Below, piece by piece: positions 23,601 through 34,599 of a stretch of 64,000 nucleotides of DNA. The notes under the pieces are model-generated. The model was not told the DNA's origin. It was given only the letters and a program-made list of their open reading frames with translations, and did no database searches. The first letter of the stretch is position 1. Each line of letters begins with the position of its first letter. The DNA is taken from NCBI GenBank assembly GCA_002633005.1, contig NMRA01000789.1, positions 1-64,000 of the forward strand. Reading direction: 5' to 3'. Position numbers and translations under genes: made by a program. The DNA comes from Phoronis australis. Lineage: Eukaryota; Phoronida; Phoronidae.

Positions 23601-26600
23601 CAGGCTCTAGCTGGAGACAGCACCAGCAGCACAAGGCGAATCATTGCTAGTTTTCGGAATGAAACTCTCTGGGGGGGGGGGTACATTTGGAGGCACGGTT
23701 AACTGTATACGAAGGGCCTCCCGTCACTGTAGAGGCGACAGCTCTCACGAATTCTTGCTTCAAAATTGCATTTCTCGGGGGTGGCAACGGGCACTGCCGA
23801 GAATGAACAGCGTTGTTTTGCAGGAACCTTCATCATTTCCGCGTGCATATCTCTTTTACAATCCGACGGCTGAAAATGCCTGCCACACACTCGGTAATTC
23901 TCCACTGCTTTGTACATTGCATGGACGGGTAACGTCGCGTTCTTCACGTGAACGAGACACCTACCGCGGAGAGTGTCATCTATCGGAAAGCAATGTAATG
24001 GGCTTACCCAGGTGCGCATGAGACAATAATGAGTACACCTCGGTATGCAGCAACCGTACGGCATGTTGATAGACTCTAAACAAACGCAAACGACGACCGA
24101 ACTTACCACAACCGAGGTAAAACAATGACTGACTAACTCACACAATCAGACTACATGAAAACAAAATGGCGGGAAATTCATAATCCCCTAAACGTCATTT
24201 CCGGAATAAGACACGACTAATTAATTAAATTACGGGAAGCCGTTATTAAATGAAAAATATGTCTGGAATAATCAAAGAACTACATTTTTACTAAAAATGA
24301 CATGAAAAAGGTTGTCCTCTCCTTCAACTTGGAAGGTTGACACCAATGATACATTAGGAGGTGACAGAACGAGGATTGGTTGAAATCATAAAAACACGGT
24401 TTAGAATTCTTTGAAGTAGCAGTGTTGCTATACATATCTTTTCTTACAGATGCCGGAAGTTATGATGTTTTAATCGGCATTATGGTATTTCTTCATATCA
24501 AGGACAAGGAATCACTTATCAAACGCTGTGCAGAAGTTCTAAAGAGTGGCGGTAAAATGTAAGTTATTACGTCCAATAAGTTGTTTTTGCTCACCACTGT
24601 ATGGTACTTACATCAAGTTCATAAAGTGTCCAGTATATCAACATGTATGAAATGACTTGAGTTTTTTGCTCTACTTTTGATGATTTTCGGATTAAACGCC
24701 AACTGTACGTCTAAGGGCTCACCCTATACCTTTAAGAATTTTTATGTATAGCAAACTGCTCGGACTAGCGCCCACCAAGCTGGAGTTTGATGACTAGAAG
24801 TTTTTCAGTTGCTTGAGTTACAAAATTTGAACTTCAAAGAAAAGAGGGGAGTACGTTGTAATAACGTTCTACTCAGTGCATCTTTGCATGTTACTGTTTT
24901 CAATCTGACATTGTTTCGTTTCTTACCTTTTTTAAAAGATTCATCAAGTAAAAATCTGCAAGCAGTGTATTTCATACTGGCATCCCATTACAATAAACAT
25001 TTTTGACATAACGAAATATGGTGGCTACACAGGCGGATTTAGGGAGGGGCGAGGGCGATCGCACTTTCCCCAATTCCCCGAAGCAACATGTTGGCCCCCC
25101 CCTTCTGGTATCATAGATCCGCCACTGGGCTAGATGGTGATAGGTTACTCGATAGGCAGCGTTTTGCATTCGAGTATGGCTTTGCAGTGGGATACTTCGC
25201 AGCATTTTGTGTTATTCATTTGCGATCATCATGCCGTGAAATTGTCGCTGCGGTGCCGTGGGATATTCAAACGTCTTACTCAAAAATATCCAGTGTCTCA
25301 AAAGGACTGTTCATGAAGGAGATAGCGCTTCGTCCTTGTCAACTCATCCCGCCTTGCTCACCATAATACTAAGGAGACTTTCAGGAAGCAATGGGGGCTG
25401 ATCACGTGGGGCCGGTGACTGATCGCCACCTAGCTGTGCCATGTGTTTCTTTGTCTTTGGAGCAGATGGCATAGGGGAACAGACTGACTTCGAGAAAGGA
25501 CTCTTCTGGTTAGATTTGATGTGTTTTAAACAAATGTTATAAAGTGCCTCCTCGTCCTCTATAGAGGCTACTAGTATCCAGTCCCACGTGACCAGTGGTC
25601 GCGTTCAGTGTGCGATGAAACTTGATGGTCTCCTATATTAGAAATTGGGTCAAACCAAAGACGCTTTTGTGCTCTAGCAACACTAAAGATTAGTATTTCG
25701 GATGTTTCCTGTTGCATAAAATGGGGCAAACAGTTTAACAAGTTATCAAGGTTCGCTAATCATGTTATAAATGCTCTGAGTGCTCTCATATTGCACAAAC
25801 AGTATGGAAGCGATGGTTCGTGGCTTGCTGAGATTTGTCAATTTCAAGCAAAATTTTAAGCAAGATTTTCGTGTTAGATTTGTGTACTAACCATCACCAG
25901 ACTGTCAAATTCTGTTTTTATGAATCCAGGTACATCGAAGATATGTATGACAAAGGTACAGTGACGGAGGATGAAAGGAGTGCCCTGAAGAGGGATATCT
26001 ACTGCACACTGATTACCAAGGATGATTATGTGAAATTACTCAACAATGCTGGCTTTCAAGTTGAGGTAGGCTTCATTGCCTCTCTTCAAGTACCCAACAC
26101 GTTTGTAAGGTGGCTATGTCTTTCTGTTAACTTTACTGCCACTGCGGTTACTACTAGTCATTTCAGAGGTGATAGCCGCGGCGGGAAAACGGTATTTCGT
26201 CTGTTTACTTCTATCATGTTTTGTATGAAGATAAGTCAAGAGTTTCGTGTAGTTAGTTTGTTATAATAAAAATTTCAGGTATGCCCTTGATAACCGTTTT
26301 TGGTGAGCACATTTCTGTTGAATCTCAACAAAATTCTGTATATAAGCCACTATCTTGTGAGATTGACTTTCAGAAAAAACAAGAACATTCACGTTTAATG
26401 TAGCTCAGCGGCACGGTGGTCTGGAGGTAGCATTACTGCGAATGCTTGCAGTTCCTCAAAACATAATATGATCGCGGCAATATCATACAAGTCAACACTG
26501 AAAAATGAGAAAAAAGTTTTATTTGTCCGTCATATTGCTTCGCAGCTGAATTCGGAAGATTTTACTGTACCGACTAAAGTATTCAACAATGCTCATTCGG

Positions 26601-26970
26601 TACAAAGTTCGTCCATTTCCGTGTGACGTTATCATGTACAGTGTATCTTACCACATACATTACAATGTCGTACGGAAAACGGCGAATATTGTATCGAACA
26701 GTTTGATTTTCTCCTTCCTGTCATCCATCACATCTCGACAGTTCATTAATAATGCATATTTTGTACTTTTAGTTTTGTGACGTTACTGATGACTGGACCC
26801 ACTACACACAGCGACGTCTAGAAAACTGGGTTGCCAACAGAGAGCACCATGTGCGCGTTCTCGGAGAAAAAGTGTACAAAAACCAGCTTTACTTCTTCAC
26901 CATCGCGCACAACTTCTACAAGAATGGAAATATCGGAGGATGCAAGATGATGGCAACATTACGCCTATGA
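17669..26970 (+). CDS. Class I SAM-dependent methyltransferase, seven exons
   Basis: Exons read as 17669-17708, 19187-19224, 20101-20216, 21695-21891, 24450-24558, 25930-26065 and 26773-26970. All introns are GT-AG, all phases agree, and the joined frame is 277 codons plus stop. The SAM-binding motif I, DVGSGLGG, lies at about residues 72-79. The acidic residue ending strand beta-2 is the E of VTAVELQ (about 96). A motif resembling the post-motif strand, YDVLIGIMVFLHI, starts near 135, followed by MYIEDMYDKG. The C-terminus has the DDW...RRLENW and NGNIGG blocks that I associate with a bacterial-like methyltransferase family also present in invertebrates. The methyl acceptor is unknown; a small-molecule N-methylation role is only a guess. 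The start was chosen because ATG has G at -3 and +4 and exon 1 ends in GTAAGT in the phase needed by exon 2. Exon 1 (13 codons) is the least certain part. No signal peptide or membrane segment is seen, so a cytosolic enzyme is inferred. A second copy of exons 6-7 lies downstream. Confidence 0.85.
18700..19182. repeat. Dispersed repeat related to 59640-61590
   Basis: It contains TTTTCATGAAAATTGG-type units and ends with ACGCTCGGCGTTGCTCTTG, like ACGCTCTGCGTTGCTCTTG at about 61566. It lies directly against the acceptor of methyltransferase exon 2. Confidence 0.6.
20573..20602. repeat. Perfect 30 bp palindrome
   Basis: Arms of 15 bases (ATGTCGTTACAATGT and its exact complement) meet with no spacer between 20587 and 20588. 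It sits inside a palindrome-rich element that also contains the TTGTCGCCCGGGTGACAA strings near 20660 and 20830. Confidence 0.9.
20671..20826. mobile_element. 156 bp hAT-type MITE nested in another repeat
   Basis: Perfect 14-base inverted ends, CAGTGCTGTAGTGG and CCACTACAGCACTG, are flanked by the 8-base direct repeat GTGACAAT (20663-20670 and 20827-20834). Ends beginning CAG and an 8-base target duplication fit the hAT superfamily. The interior has no coding capacity. It interrupts an older palindromic repeat (about 20560-20865). Confidence 0.85.
22922..24204 (-). mobile_element. THAP-domain DNA transposon remnant in intron 4
   Basis: Inverted ends of about 48 bp start at 22922 and end at 24204, sharing CCGGAARTGACGTTTAGG and CCGCCATTTTGTTT. 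On the - strand a frame from the Met at 24064 reads MPYGCCIPRC, later HCFP and VCGRHFQPSDCKR. This is a THAP-type C2CH zinc finger at the start of a transposase. The rest is short and frame-broken. P and Kolobok transposases carry such domains; which class this is cannot be decided, and no clear target duplication was found. Confidence 0.7.
25028..25127. mobile_element. 100 bp MITE with GGCGGAT ends
   Basis: Ends CACAGGCGGATTTAG and TAGATCCGCCACTG are inverted, and GGCTA is duplicated at 25023-25027 and 25128-25132. It has the same end sequence and 5-base duplication as the 1,020 bp element at 30378. Confidence 0.8.
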
Positions 26971-27891
26971 TCATTCAGAACATACAAATGAGCTATCAGT
27001 AGTGAAGATGTGACAAGGTGGCCGCAGGCGTGTACCAAAATTGCTGAGAGCCCTCTTAATTGCGGGTGCCTGGGCTGCTGATTCCCACCCCCTTTTGCGG
27101 GGTAGTCAGCATCACCCCAATGCAGTGGGTCTTTTGCGGGGACGAAATGAAAATTTAGTCTAATGTTGGACCCTGTGCGGGTTCCCCACAACTTCCTGAA
27201 AAAGTACCGCCTACCCGCAATTTTTGTACACACCTGCGGGCACCCCCGGGTATGAGGCAATATAGATTCTTCATCCTTATCCCAATGCATTACTATATCT
27301 TGAGCAATAGTAAATTACTGAGGCGTTGGAAGCTCAATCCGTTTCACGGCACCTTAATTTGTACCCCGTCCATAGATCAGTACAAATTCCCGCTGTCGTC
27401 CAATGAAGAGGTTTGTTAGTCAGGGAATCTGATCTAAGGTCCTACTGTGTAGAGTTAATCAATTGCCGCATTAGCGTGACTTCACGACCATGAAACATTG
27501 GCTAAAATGAATTGATATATCGTGGATTGAAACTGGTGATTTTTGGAACTATTGGGGATGAATTGTACTCCTCTTAAAAAGCTACTTTGGGGTCATTTAT
27601 AACGATGCAAATTCTCCGAAATAGATACGTTAGGTTTGGTTCTTCGGTACCTGTTGATGAATGGTTTTAGTAGACCTTTGAACCATGGTGCGTAATTGCC
27701 TTGATGTCGGGATGCGGTCAAAAGAGCACAAGAATTCTTAACAATGGACACCAGATTGATACATGGACTAACCACTGGCGCCTGGACTTGAAACCAAATG
27801 GGAGGTTTTGCTAATACATTTTTGAAGGGACAACAAAACTATGATTTTTGACGGGAAACAGCTTTTGTTTTAAACTAATCTTACTATTGTG
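25279..27891. repeat. Recent tandem duplicate, first copy
   Basis: Begins at ACTCAAAAATATCC and runs to CTAATCTTACTATT. It carries methyltransferase exons 6 and 7. Its partner starts at 28170. The 277 bases between the copies (27892-28168) have no counterpart recognised in the window. Confidence 0.85.
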
Positions 27892-28811
27892 ACGGGACGT
27901 TCGTAACTTTACGCTTATTGTTATTCTAATTTAGTTGCAAATGTTCAGTTATTCTTATGCTAATGTCTTTGTTGCGTCTCAGTGCGCCTTTGTTACGTGG
28001 GCATGTGGGCGCGACTGTATGTGTCGGGCACTTCGCTAGCGACAGGCTTAGGAGAAGGGTGTTTCCTTCTTTTGCTTTCATGGAAAGTTGATCGTTATCA
28101 TGTGCAAATTGAACTGAAACGAATGCCTGATGAGAGAAAATACATATTCTGAGGTTCAGTGGAGACTTNCACTCAAAAATATCCAATGTCTCAAAATGAC
28201 TGTTCATGAAGGAGATAGCGCTTCGTCCTTGTCAACTCATCCCGCCTTGCTCACCATAATACTAAGGAGACTTTCAGGAAGCAATGGGGGCTGATCACGT
28301 GGGGCCGGTGACTGGTCGCCACCTAGCTGTGCCATGTGTTTCTTTGTCTTTGGAGCAAATGGCATAGGGGAGCAGACTGACTTCGAGAAAGGACTCTTCT
28401 GGTTAGACTCGATGTGTTTTAAACAAATGTTATAAAGTGCCTCCTCGTCCTCTATAGAGGCTACTAGTATCCAGTCCCACGTGACCAGTGGTCGCGTTCA
28501 GTCAGTGTGCGATGAAACTTGATAGTCTCCTATATTAGAAATTGGGTCAAACCAAAGACGCTTTTGTGCTCTAGCAACACTAAAGAGTAGTATTTCGGAT
28601 GCTTCCTGTTGCATAAAATGGGGCAAACAGTTTAACAAGTTATCAAGGTTCGCTAATCATGTTATAAATGCTCTGAGTGCTCTCATATTGCACAAACAAT
28701 ATGGAGGCGATGGTTCGTGGCTTGCTGAGGCAAAACTATAAGCAGGATTTTCGTGTTAGATTTGTGTACTAACCATCACCAGACTGTCAAATTCTGTTTT
28801 TATGAATCCAG

Positions 28812-29896
28812 GTACATCGAAGATATGTATGACAAAGGTACAGTGACGGAGGATGAAAGGAGTGCCCTGAAGAGAGATATCTACTGCACACTGATTACCA
28901 AGGATGATTATGTGAAATTACTCAACAGTGCTGGCTTTCAAGTTGAGGTAGGCTTCATTGCCACTCTTCAAGTACCCAACACGTTTGTAAGGTGGCTATG
29001 TCTTTCTGTTAACTTTGCTGCCACTGTGGTTACTACTAGTCATTTCAGAGGTGATAGCCGCGGCGGGAAAACGGTATTTCGTCAGTTTACTTCTATCATG
29101 TTTTGTATGAAGATAAGTCAAGAGTTTCGTGTAGTTAGTTTGTTATAATACCGGTAGTTATTTTTATAATAAAAATTTCAGGTATGCCCTTGATAACCGT
29201 TTTTGGTGAGCACATTTCTGTTGAATCTCAACAAAATTCTGTAATTAAGCCACTATCTTGTGAGCTTGACTTTCAGAAAAAAAAAAACAAGAACATTCAC
29301 GTTTAATGTAGCTCAGCGGCACGGTGGTCTGGAGGTAGCATTACTGCGAATGCTTGCAGTTCCTCAAAACATAATATGATCGTGGCAATATCGTACAAGT
29401 CAACACTGAAAAATGAGGAAAAAAGTTTTATTTGTCCGTCATATTGTTTCGCAGCTGAATTCGGAAGATTTTACTGTACCGACTAAAGTATTCAACAATG
29501 CTCATTCGGTACAAAGTTCGACCATTTCCGTGTGACGTTATCATGTATCTTACCATATACGTTATGTACATTACAATGTCGTACGGAAAACGGCGAATAT
29601 TGTATCGAATGAGCGTGTATTTAACAGTTTGATTTTCTCCTTCCTGTCATCCATCACATCTCGACAGTTCATTAATAATGCATATTTTGTACTTTTAGTT
29701 TTGTGACGTTACTGATGACTGGACCCACTACACACAGCGACGTCTAGAGGAATGGGTTGCCAACAGAGAGCACCACGTGCGCGTTCTCGGAGAAAAAGTG
29801 TACAAAAACCAGCTTTACTTCTTCACCATCGCGCACAACTTCTACAAGAATGGAAATATCGGAGGATGCAAGATAATGGCAACATTACGCCCATGA
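28812..29896 (+). CDS. Second copy of methyltransferase exons 6 and 7
   Basis: Two intact exons, 28812-28947 and 29699-29896, repeat the last two exons of the upstream methyltransferase. They have the same lengths (136 and 198 bp), phases and splice sites. By eye there are about 2 and 6 base differences, giving N to S, N to E, M to I and L to P changes. No copies of exons 1-5 precede them. Exon 5 ends in phase 2 and could splice to this pair as well as to the first pair, giving an alternative C-terminus. The block begins directly after a single N at 28169, so it may instead be a second haplotype placed in tandem by the assembler. Both readings remain open. Confidence 0.55.
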
Positions 29897-30377
29897 TCAT
29901 GCAGAACATCCAAATGAGCTAGCAGTAGTGAAGATGTGACAAGGTGCCAGCAGGGGTGTACCAAAATTGCTGAGAGACCCTCTTAATTGCGGGTGCCTGG
30001 GCTGCTGATTCCCACCCCCCTTTTGCGGGTTAGTCAGCCTCACCCCAATGCAGTGGGTCTTTGCGGGGACGAAATGAAAATTTAGTCTCCTGTTGGACCC
30101 TGTGTGGGTCCCCCACATTTTGCTGAAAAAGATTCCGCCTACCCGCAATTATGGTACACACCTGCGGGCACCCCCGGGTATGAGGCAATATAGATTCTTC
30201 ATCCTTATCCCAATGCATTACTAAGTCTTGAGCAATGGTAAATTACTGAGGCGATGGAAGCTCAACCCGTTTCACGGCACCTTAATTTGTACCCCGCCCA
30301 TAAAGATCAGTACAAATTACCGCTGTCGTCCAATGAAGAGGTTTGTTAGTCAGGGAATCCGATCTAAGGTCCTACTG

Positions 30378-31397
30378 CATAGGCGGATTTAGGGGGGGGG
30401 CCCAGGGGGCCCGGCCCCCCCCCCCCCTTGGCTGCCGCAAAAAAAAATAAAACAGTAAGAGCGTAGGGAAATGGTGAGTTTATTAATTAACCCCGGTAAT
30501 TAAAATTATACGGATGAAAAAAGATATAAATGTGTGCAGTTTTAGTGTTGGGGGGGGCTCAAATCCAATTTCAAGTGTCAAATTCGGAACACGGCGCGTT
30601 CGTAACGGAACTATGGCTAAGTATAGAATCTCCCGCGATATCCTAGGCGACCGGCAGCGGCGCTGTGCACTACGACTCCGTTTCCGTCGTCTGCTCCACT
30701 GTGCAATGAAGAAAATTTACTTCATTTTTTAACGAAAGTGGAACCTGAGTGACGATGAAAAAACAGAAGCTGCTGGTAAGATGTGAATTTTAATCGAAGC
30801 CTTAGTGAATCACTCAGAAACTCGCAATACTCTCTTTGTCAAACCTTATCTTAAGACGGTTTCCAAAGCAATCCCGTCATTATTGCCAACACGGTGTTGC
30901 CGGGCAACACGAAAAATGGATTTGGTCTTTTGGGCATTTGAAGACTATTTCAAATACGACAAATTTGTTAAGAATTGATGGCACAAAATATAAAACGTGT
31001 AATAAGCATTACAAAAAGAAGTAGGTTTCGCGCGCAAACGCTGTGGCCCATAAACAAGTAAGTCTTTTAGTAAGACATTTGTAGTTACATCGTGGTGGTG
31101 TAGTGGTAACGTACGTGCGCTCTAAGCGCCAGGTCGTGAGTTCGAGTCTTTGATGCCTGCATTTTTTTCCTGTTTGACACGTTCTCCGCGTTTTTTTTTT
31201 TTTCCTTTTTTCTTGGATAATACTTCAGGAATCAAGGAAAATGCTTGATTTTTAGAGGTAAAAACAGAAAACCCCCTCTCCCGACCTCCCCCCATTCGGT
31301 GCTATGCGCATCTACAATCGTGGTTCAGTTTGCGCAAATGCTTTCAGCCGGACAAAATGTTGGGCCCCCCCCTTGTGATATCCTAGATCCGCCACTG
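30378..31397. mobile_element. 1,020 bp insertion with GGCGGAT ends
   Basis: Ends CATAGGCGGATTTAGG and CCTAGATCCGCCACTG are inverted, with TACTG duplicated at 30373-30377 and 31398-31402. The first tandem copy has an unbroken single TACTG at 27443-27447, so the insertion boundaries are exact. It carries G- and C-runs next to the ends and a tRNA-like sequence. A + strand frame at 30836-31024 ends IDGTKYKTCNKHYKKK, which is unassigned. No transposase was recognised. Confidence 0.85.
31091..31163 (+). other. tRNA-like sequence inside the 1,020 bp insertion
   Basis: GGTGGTGTAGTGGTAACG resembles an A box and GAGTTCGAGTC a B box, with a TGCGCTCTAAGCGC hairpin between. The best fold puts CTA in the anticodon and the acceptor stem pairs poorly, so this is a tRNA-derived or pseudo-tRNA sequence rather than a working tRNA. 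Confidence 0.45.
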
Positions 31398-31924
31398 TAC
31401 TGTGTAGAGTTAATCAATTGCCGCATTAGCGTGACTTCACGACCATGAAACATTGGTTAAAATGAATTGATATATCGTGGATTGAAACTGGTGATTTTTG
31501 GAACTACTGGGGTGAATTGTACTCCTCTAAAAAAGCTACGTTGGGGTCATTTATAACGATGCAAATCCTCCGAAATAGATGCGTTAGGTTTGGTTCTTCG
31601 GTACCTGTTGATGAATGGTTTTAGTAGACTTTTGAACCATGGTGCGTAATTGCCCTGCTGTCGGGATGGCGGTCAAAAGAGCACAGGAATACTTAACAAT
31701 GGACACCAGATTGATACATGGACTAACCACTGGCGCCTGGACTTGAAACTAAATGGGAAGTTTTGCTAATACATTTTTGAAGGGACAATAAACCTATGCC
31801 TTTTGACAGGAAACATCTTTTGTTTTAAACTAATCTTACTATTATACAATTGTTCTAATCTTGTTCCTTGCTCAGGTTAGAAACGATTTCTACAGGGTTT
31901 TGAAAAACTGATAGTTCGATATTG

Positions 31925-32064
31925 CTCAGGACCGGACGTGCGTTCAGTAACGCTAGGACCTATCTAAAATCTAGCCAAACTCACGGTAATATCTCGCGTA
32001 ATCTCGCAAAGTCTTGTTGTTTAGCGAGGTCCTAGCGTTACTGAACGGAGACCCGGCCCCTGAG
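31925..32064. repeat. 140 bp fold-back element in copy C
   Basis: Perfect 21-base inverted arms at 31941-31961 and 32027-32047 contain CGTTCAGTAACGCTAGGACC. Outer ends CTCAGGACCGG and CCGGCCCCTGAG are imperfectly inverted. A possible 3-base TTG duplication flanks it. Its site corresponds to the place in copy A that holds another fold-back (5177-5324). Confidence 0.8.
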
Positions 32065-33764
32065 TTGCTGATCACGGCGGGTTAGTTTCAGTCGCCAATG
32101 CCGTACAGGCCGTTAGAGACTTTCTGCATGATTTATTGTAACCAATTTCAGCAGGATACTTTGTAAAAGCAACTCCTTAGTATTCTCATCTGATACCACA
32201 AAATTTCTATTACTGGTATGTAATACGGGCCGAGTTAATAAAGATGGAATGTTATATCTTTCAGTACATGGATGTTTTGCTACATCGGGAATAGACTATT
32301 TTTTCTTTGGTGGTGCAACACTGAAAAAAGTGGGCGNAGCCCCCATGATAGGCCCCCCCCGTGTTTTTGTCTCATGTCAGCAGTGAACGCTGTACTAACA
32401 CCAGAAATGATGACGCCCTGACGGTTGCTCACAAAGAACGGGACACAAATTCGGATGTACTTTGTGGATCAGAAAGAGAACGTTCTCTCATTACCTGCTG
32501 CCAAAATTTAAATCAGCCATGCTTAAATGAGTGATTACACCTCATTACATACTCAGACGGAAATATCAAGTTTAAACGGCGGAATTGCTTGAGATTGTTT
32601 TTCTGGTGGTATTTTTGCGTGTTATTTAAGTTGCTTACATGGCTGGAAATGGGAACAGTCCACTATTTCGAAGATTCACTCGAAGTTTCACTACTCCAAA
32701 AATTCACTGCTGCGCAAATATCTAAACTTTCAAATTCAGTAGTATTTTTCATACTTCTACATGCAAAAATAAACGATACTTCGGTTATTAGAGGCACCTA
32801 TACCGGCTCTCTGGCGAAGTTGACCGGGTACGACCCAATGCTAGGTGAAGCGCTTCAAATTCAAAATTATTACTAACTTAGTTATCACTGTAGTTAGCAG
32901 CACCAGTAGCTGCAACAATTTTGTTGTTGTTGTCCATTTATATCCTATCCTTGACGGACATGCTGAGGCTGGACCTTTTCAGCGGGTGAGGGGTTCGACC
33001 GACCCCCTCCCCCCTGGCTACGGACCTGTGAATCATCTTTTATTGCAGTGAGTGGTGAACGACGGGGTACCATACGCACGACCATCGCTTCAGTATGTGT
33101 GTCATCAGGGCGTTGTCAGGGAGACAATATGTTCACAGCATACAGTTCATTGTCGAACTCAGCCCATATAATATCACAGAAGGGGATTTGTAATGCTTCG
33201 TATTCCTAGAACTGTTTGTGAACGATAATGCAACCCTTATTTGTACATCTTATTTGATAGGTTAATTCGTGTAGGCCTGTATCTAGTCTCTCTATATATC
33301 CCTTTTGTTTGTCTCTCATTCAGAAGTTGTTTTTCCGCACTGAGTGTTGTTCTCCTCATGTAACGTTGCCTATCTTCAATATAGTAGTCAAGACACATCT
33401 ATAGTTTTTTCCAACGATCACCTCTGCGTACGTAGCATGGGGACTCGGGATGCTCGAACGAGCCCTCCATTTGGCGAAGTGAGCAAAAAGGTCCGCCTCA
33501 GAGAAACAAAAACTCCGAACAAAAGTAGAAAACGAGACAAAAGTCCACTGAAAAGGCAGGAACTACCAAAATTCGGCGAATACACAATTCGTAGCTCTGA
33601 AAGTACTCTGTGAATATTGCCAAAAGCTCCACACTCTGGAAAATTCGAGCCCCCCAGTTTTTTAGGCTGGGTGCGCGTATGCATAGCCAAATCGCATTTT
33701 CCCGTACGCCACAGAGGTGACTAATATTTGTATAGAGTATGTCACATTACGATGGTACATGTTG
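32065..33764. other. Intergenic part of duplicate B, no gene recognised
   Basis: About 32065-32290 matches copy A at 5360-5575. The rest has no recognised gene. 33065-33180 matches 11515-11610 in inverted orientation. A + strand frame at 33344-33613 is unassigned. A single N is at 32337. Confidence 0.55.
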
Positions 33765-34334
33765 TCGCCTTCTAAAATCGTCCACCTTCAGTGAATTTTC
33801 ATGGCTCTTGCACGTGTAGGTCTGGGTGAGGGTATGCGAACAGGAGGGTACCAAAAGATGGGGGAGTAAAGCACGTCATATTGAGTATCCCAAATATTGT
33901 TAATAAAATCATCGCTACTGCAAACAAGGCGGCGTGCCGACGTGTTTACCACAATCGGCAACCATCCGGCCCAAATCTTTCCTCGTTTCTTTACAATTTC
34001 CCGGGAAAATTACACTTTAAGAGAGCCATGCTCTGAAGTTACTTTTGGAGAGGCTGTGCTTCCATGCTCCTGGTTGCTGAAACGCAGATGAACAATTATC
34101 GTCAACTTTCAATTTCGAAAAGATTCAGGCCGGATGATAACCACGTCTGCATGCCGACTCGTTTGCAGTAGCGATGATTTTGCAAATATTAATTAATATT
34201 TGGGATACTAAATCAGACGCGCTTCACTCCCCCCATCTTTTGGTACCCTCCTGTTCGATTTGCCCAAGCATACCTTCACCTACGCCTACATCTACAAGAG
34301 ATATGTAATTTCACTGCAGATGGAGGATTTTAGG
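33765..34334. repeat. Inverted pair of 195 bp repeats
   Basis: The left arm (33765-33960) and right arm (34137-34334) are reverse complements with scattered differences. They share GTTTGCAGTAGCGATGATTT, CATCTTTTGGTACCCTCCTG and ATATTTGGGATACT. A third, direct copy is at about 11150-11385 in segmental duplicate A. Confidence 0.8.
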
Positions 34335-34404
34335 CAGTGGCGGATCTAGGATAACATAAGGGGGGGGGGGCAACATCTTGCCTCGGGGAATTGGGCAATG
34401 CGCG
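34335..34404. mobile_element. Truncated GGCGGAT-end MITE at a contig join
   Basis: CAGTGGCGGATCTAGG followed by a G run matches the ends of the elements at 25028 and 30378. It is cut at the single N (34405), after which host repeat sequence resumes with AAGGCGACAAT. Confidence 0.6.
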
Positions 34405-34599
34405 NAAGGCGACAATAGGTACCATCACAATATGGAAACATAAATTGTCATGCTTCGGCTCCCTTCATACCTTATGTCTCTGTTTAGTGGGGGAGGGGAG
34501 CCACCGCCACCAACTGCCTGAGTGGGACTGCTCCCCCACATCCTATCCCCATGGTTATATTTTGATGTCTTGACATGAAAGGTCCAATCAGCTATTGTT

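Larger units (their letters stand above)
28170..31848. repeat. Recent tandem duplicate, second copy
   Basis: Near-identical to 25279-27891 apart from a 1,020 bp insertion at 30378-31397 and small differences. The copy begins immediately after a single N at 28169, which suggests a contig join at the breakpoint. Confidence 0.85.

Noticed and set aside
31091-31163. Working tRNA gene
   Set aside because: The best anticodon would be CTA and the acceptor stem pairs poorly. It lies inside a transposon-like insertion, so it is listed only as tRNA-like.
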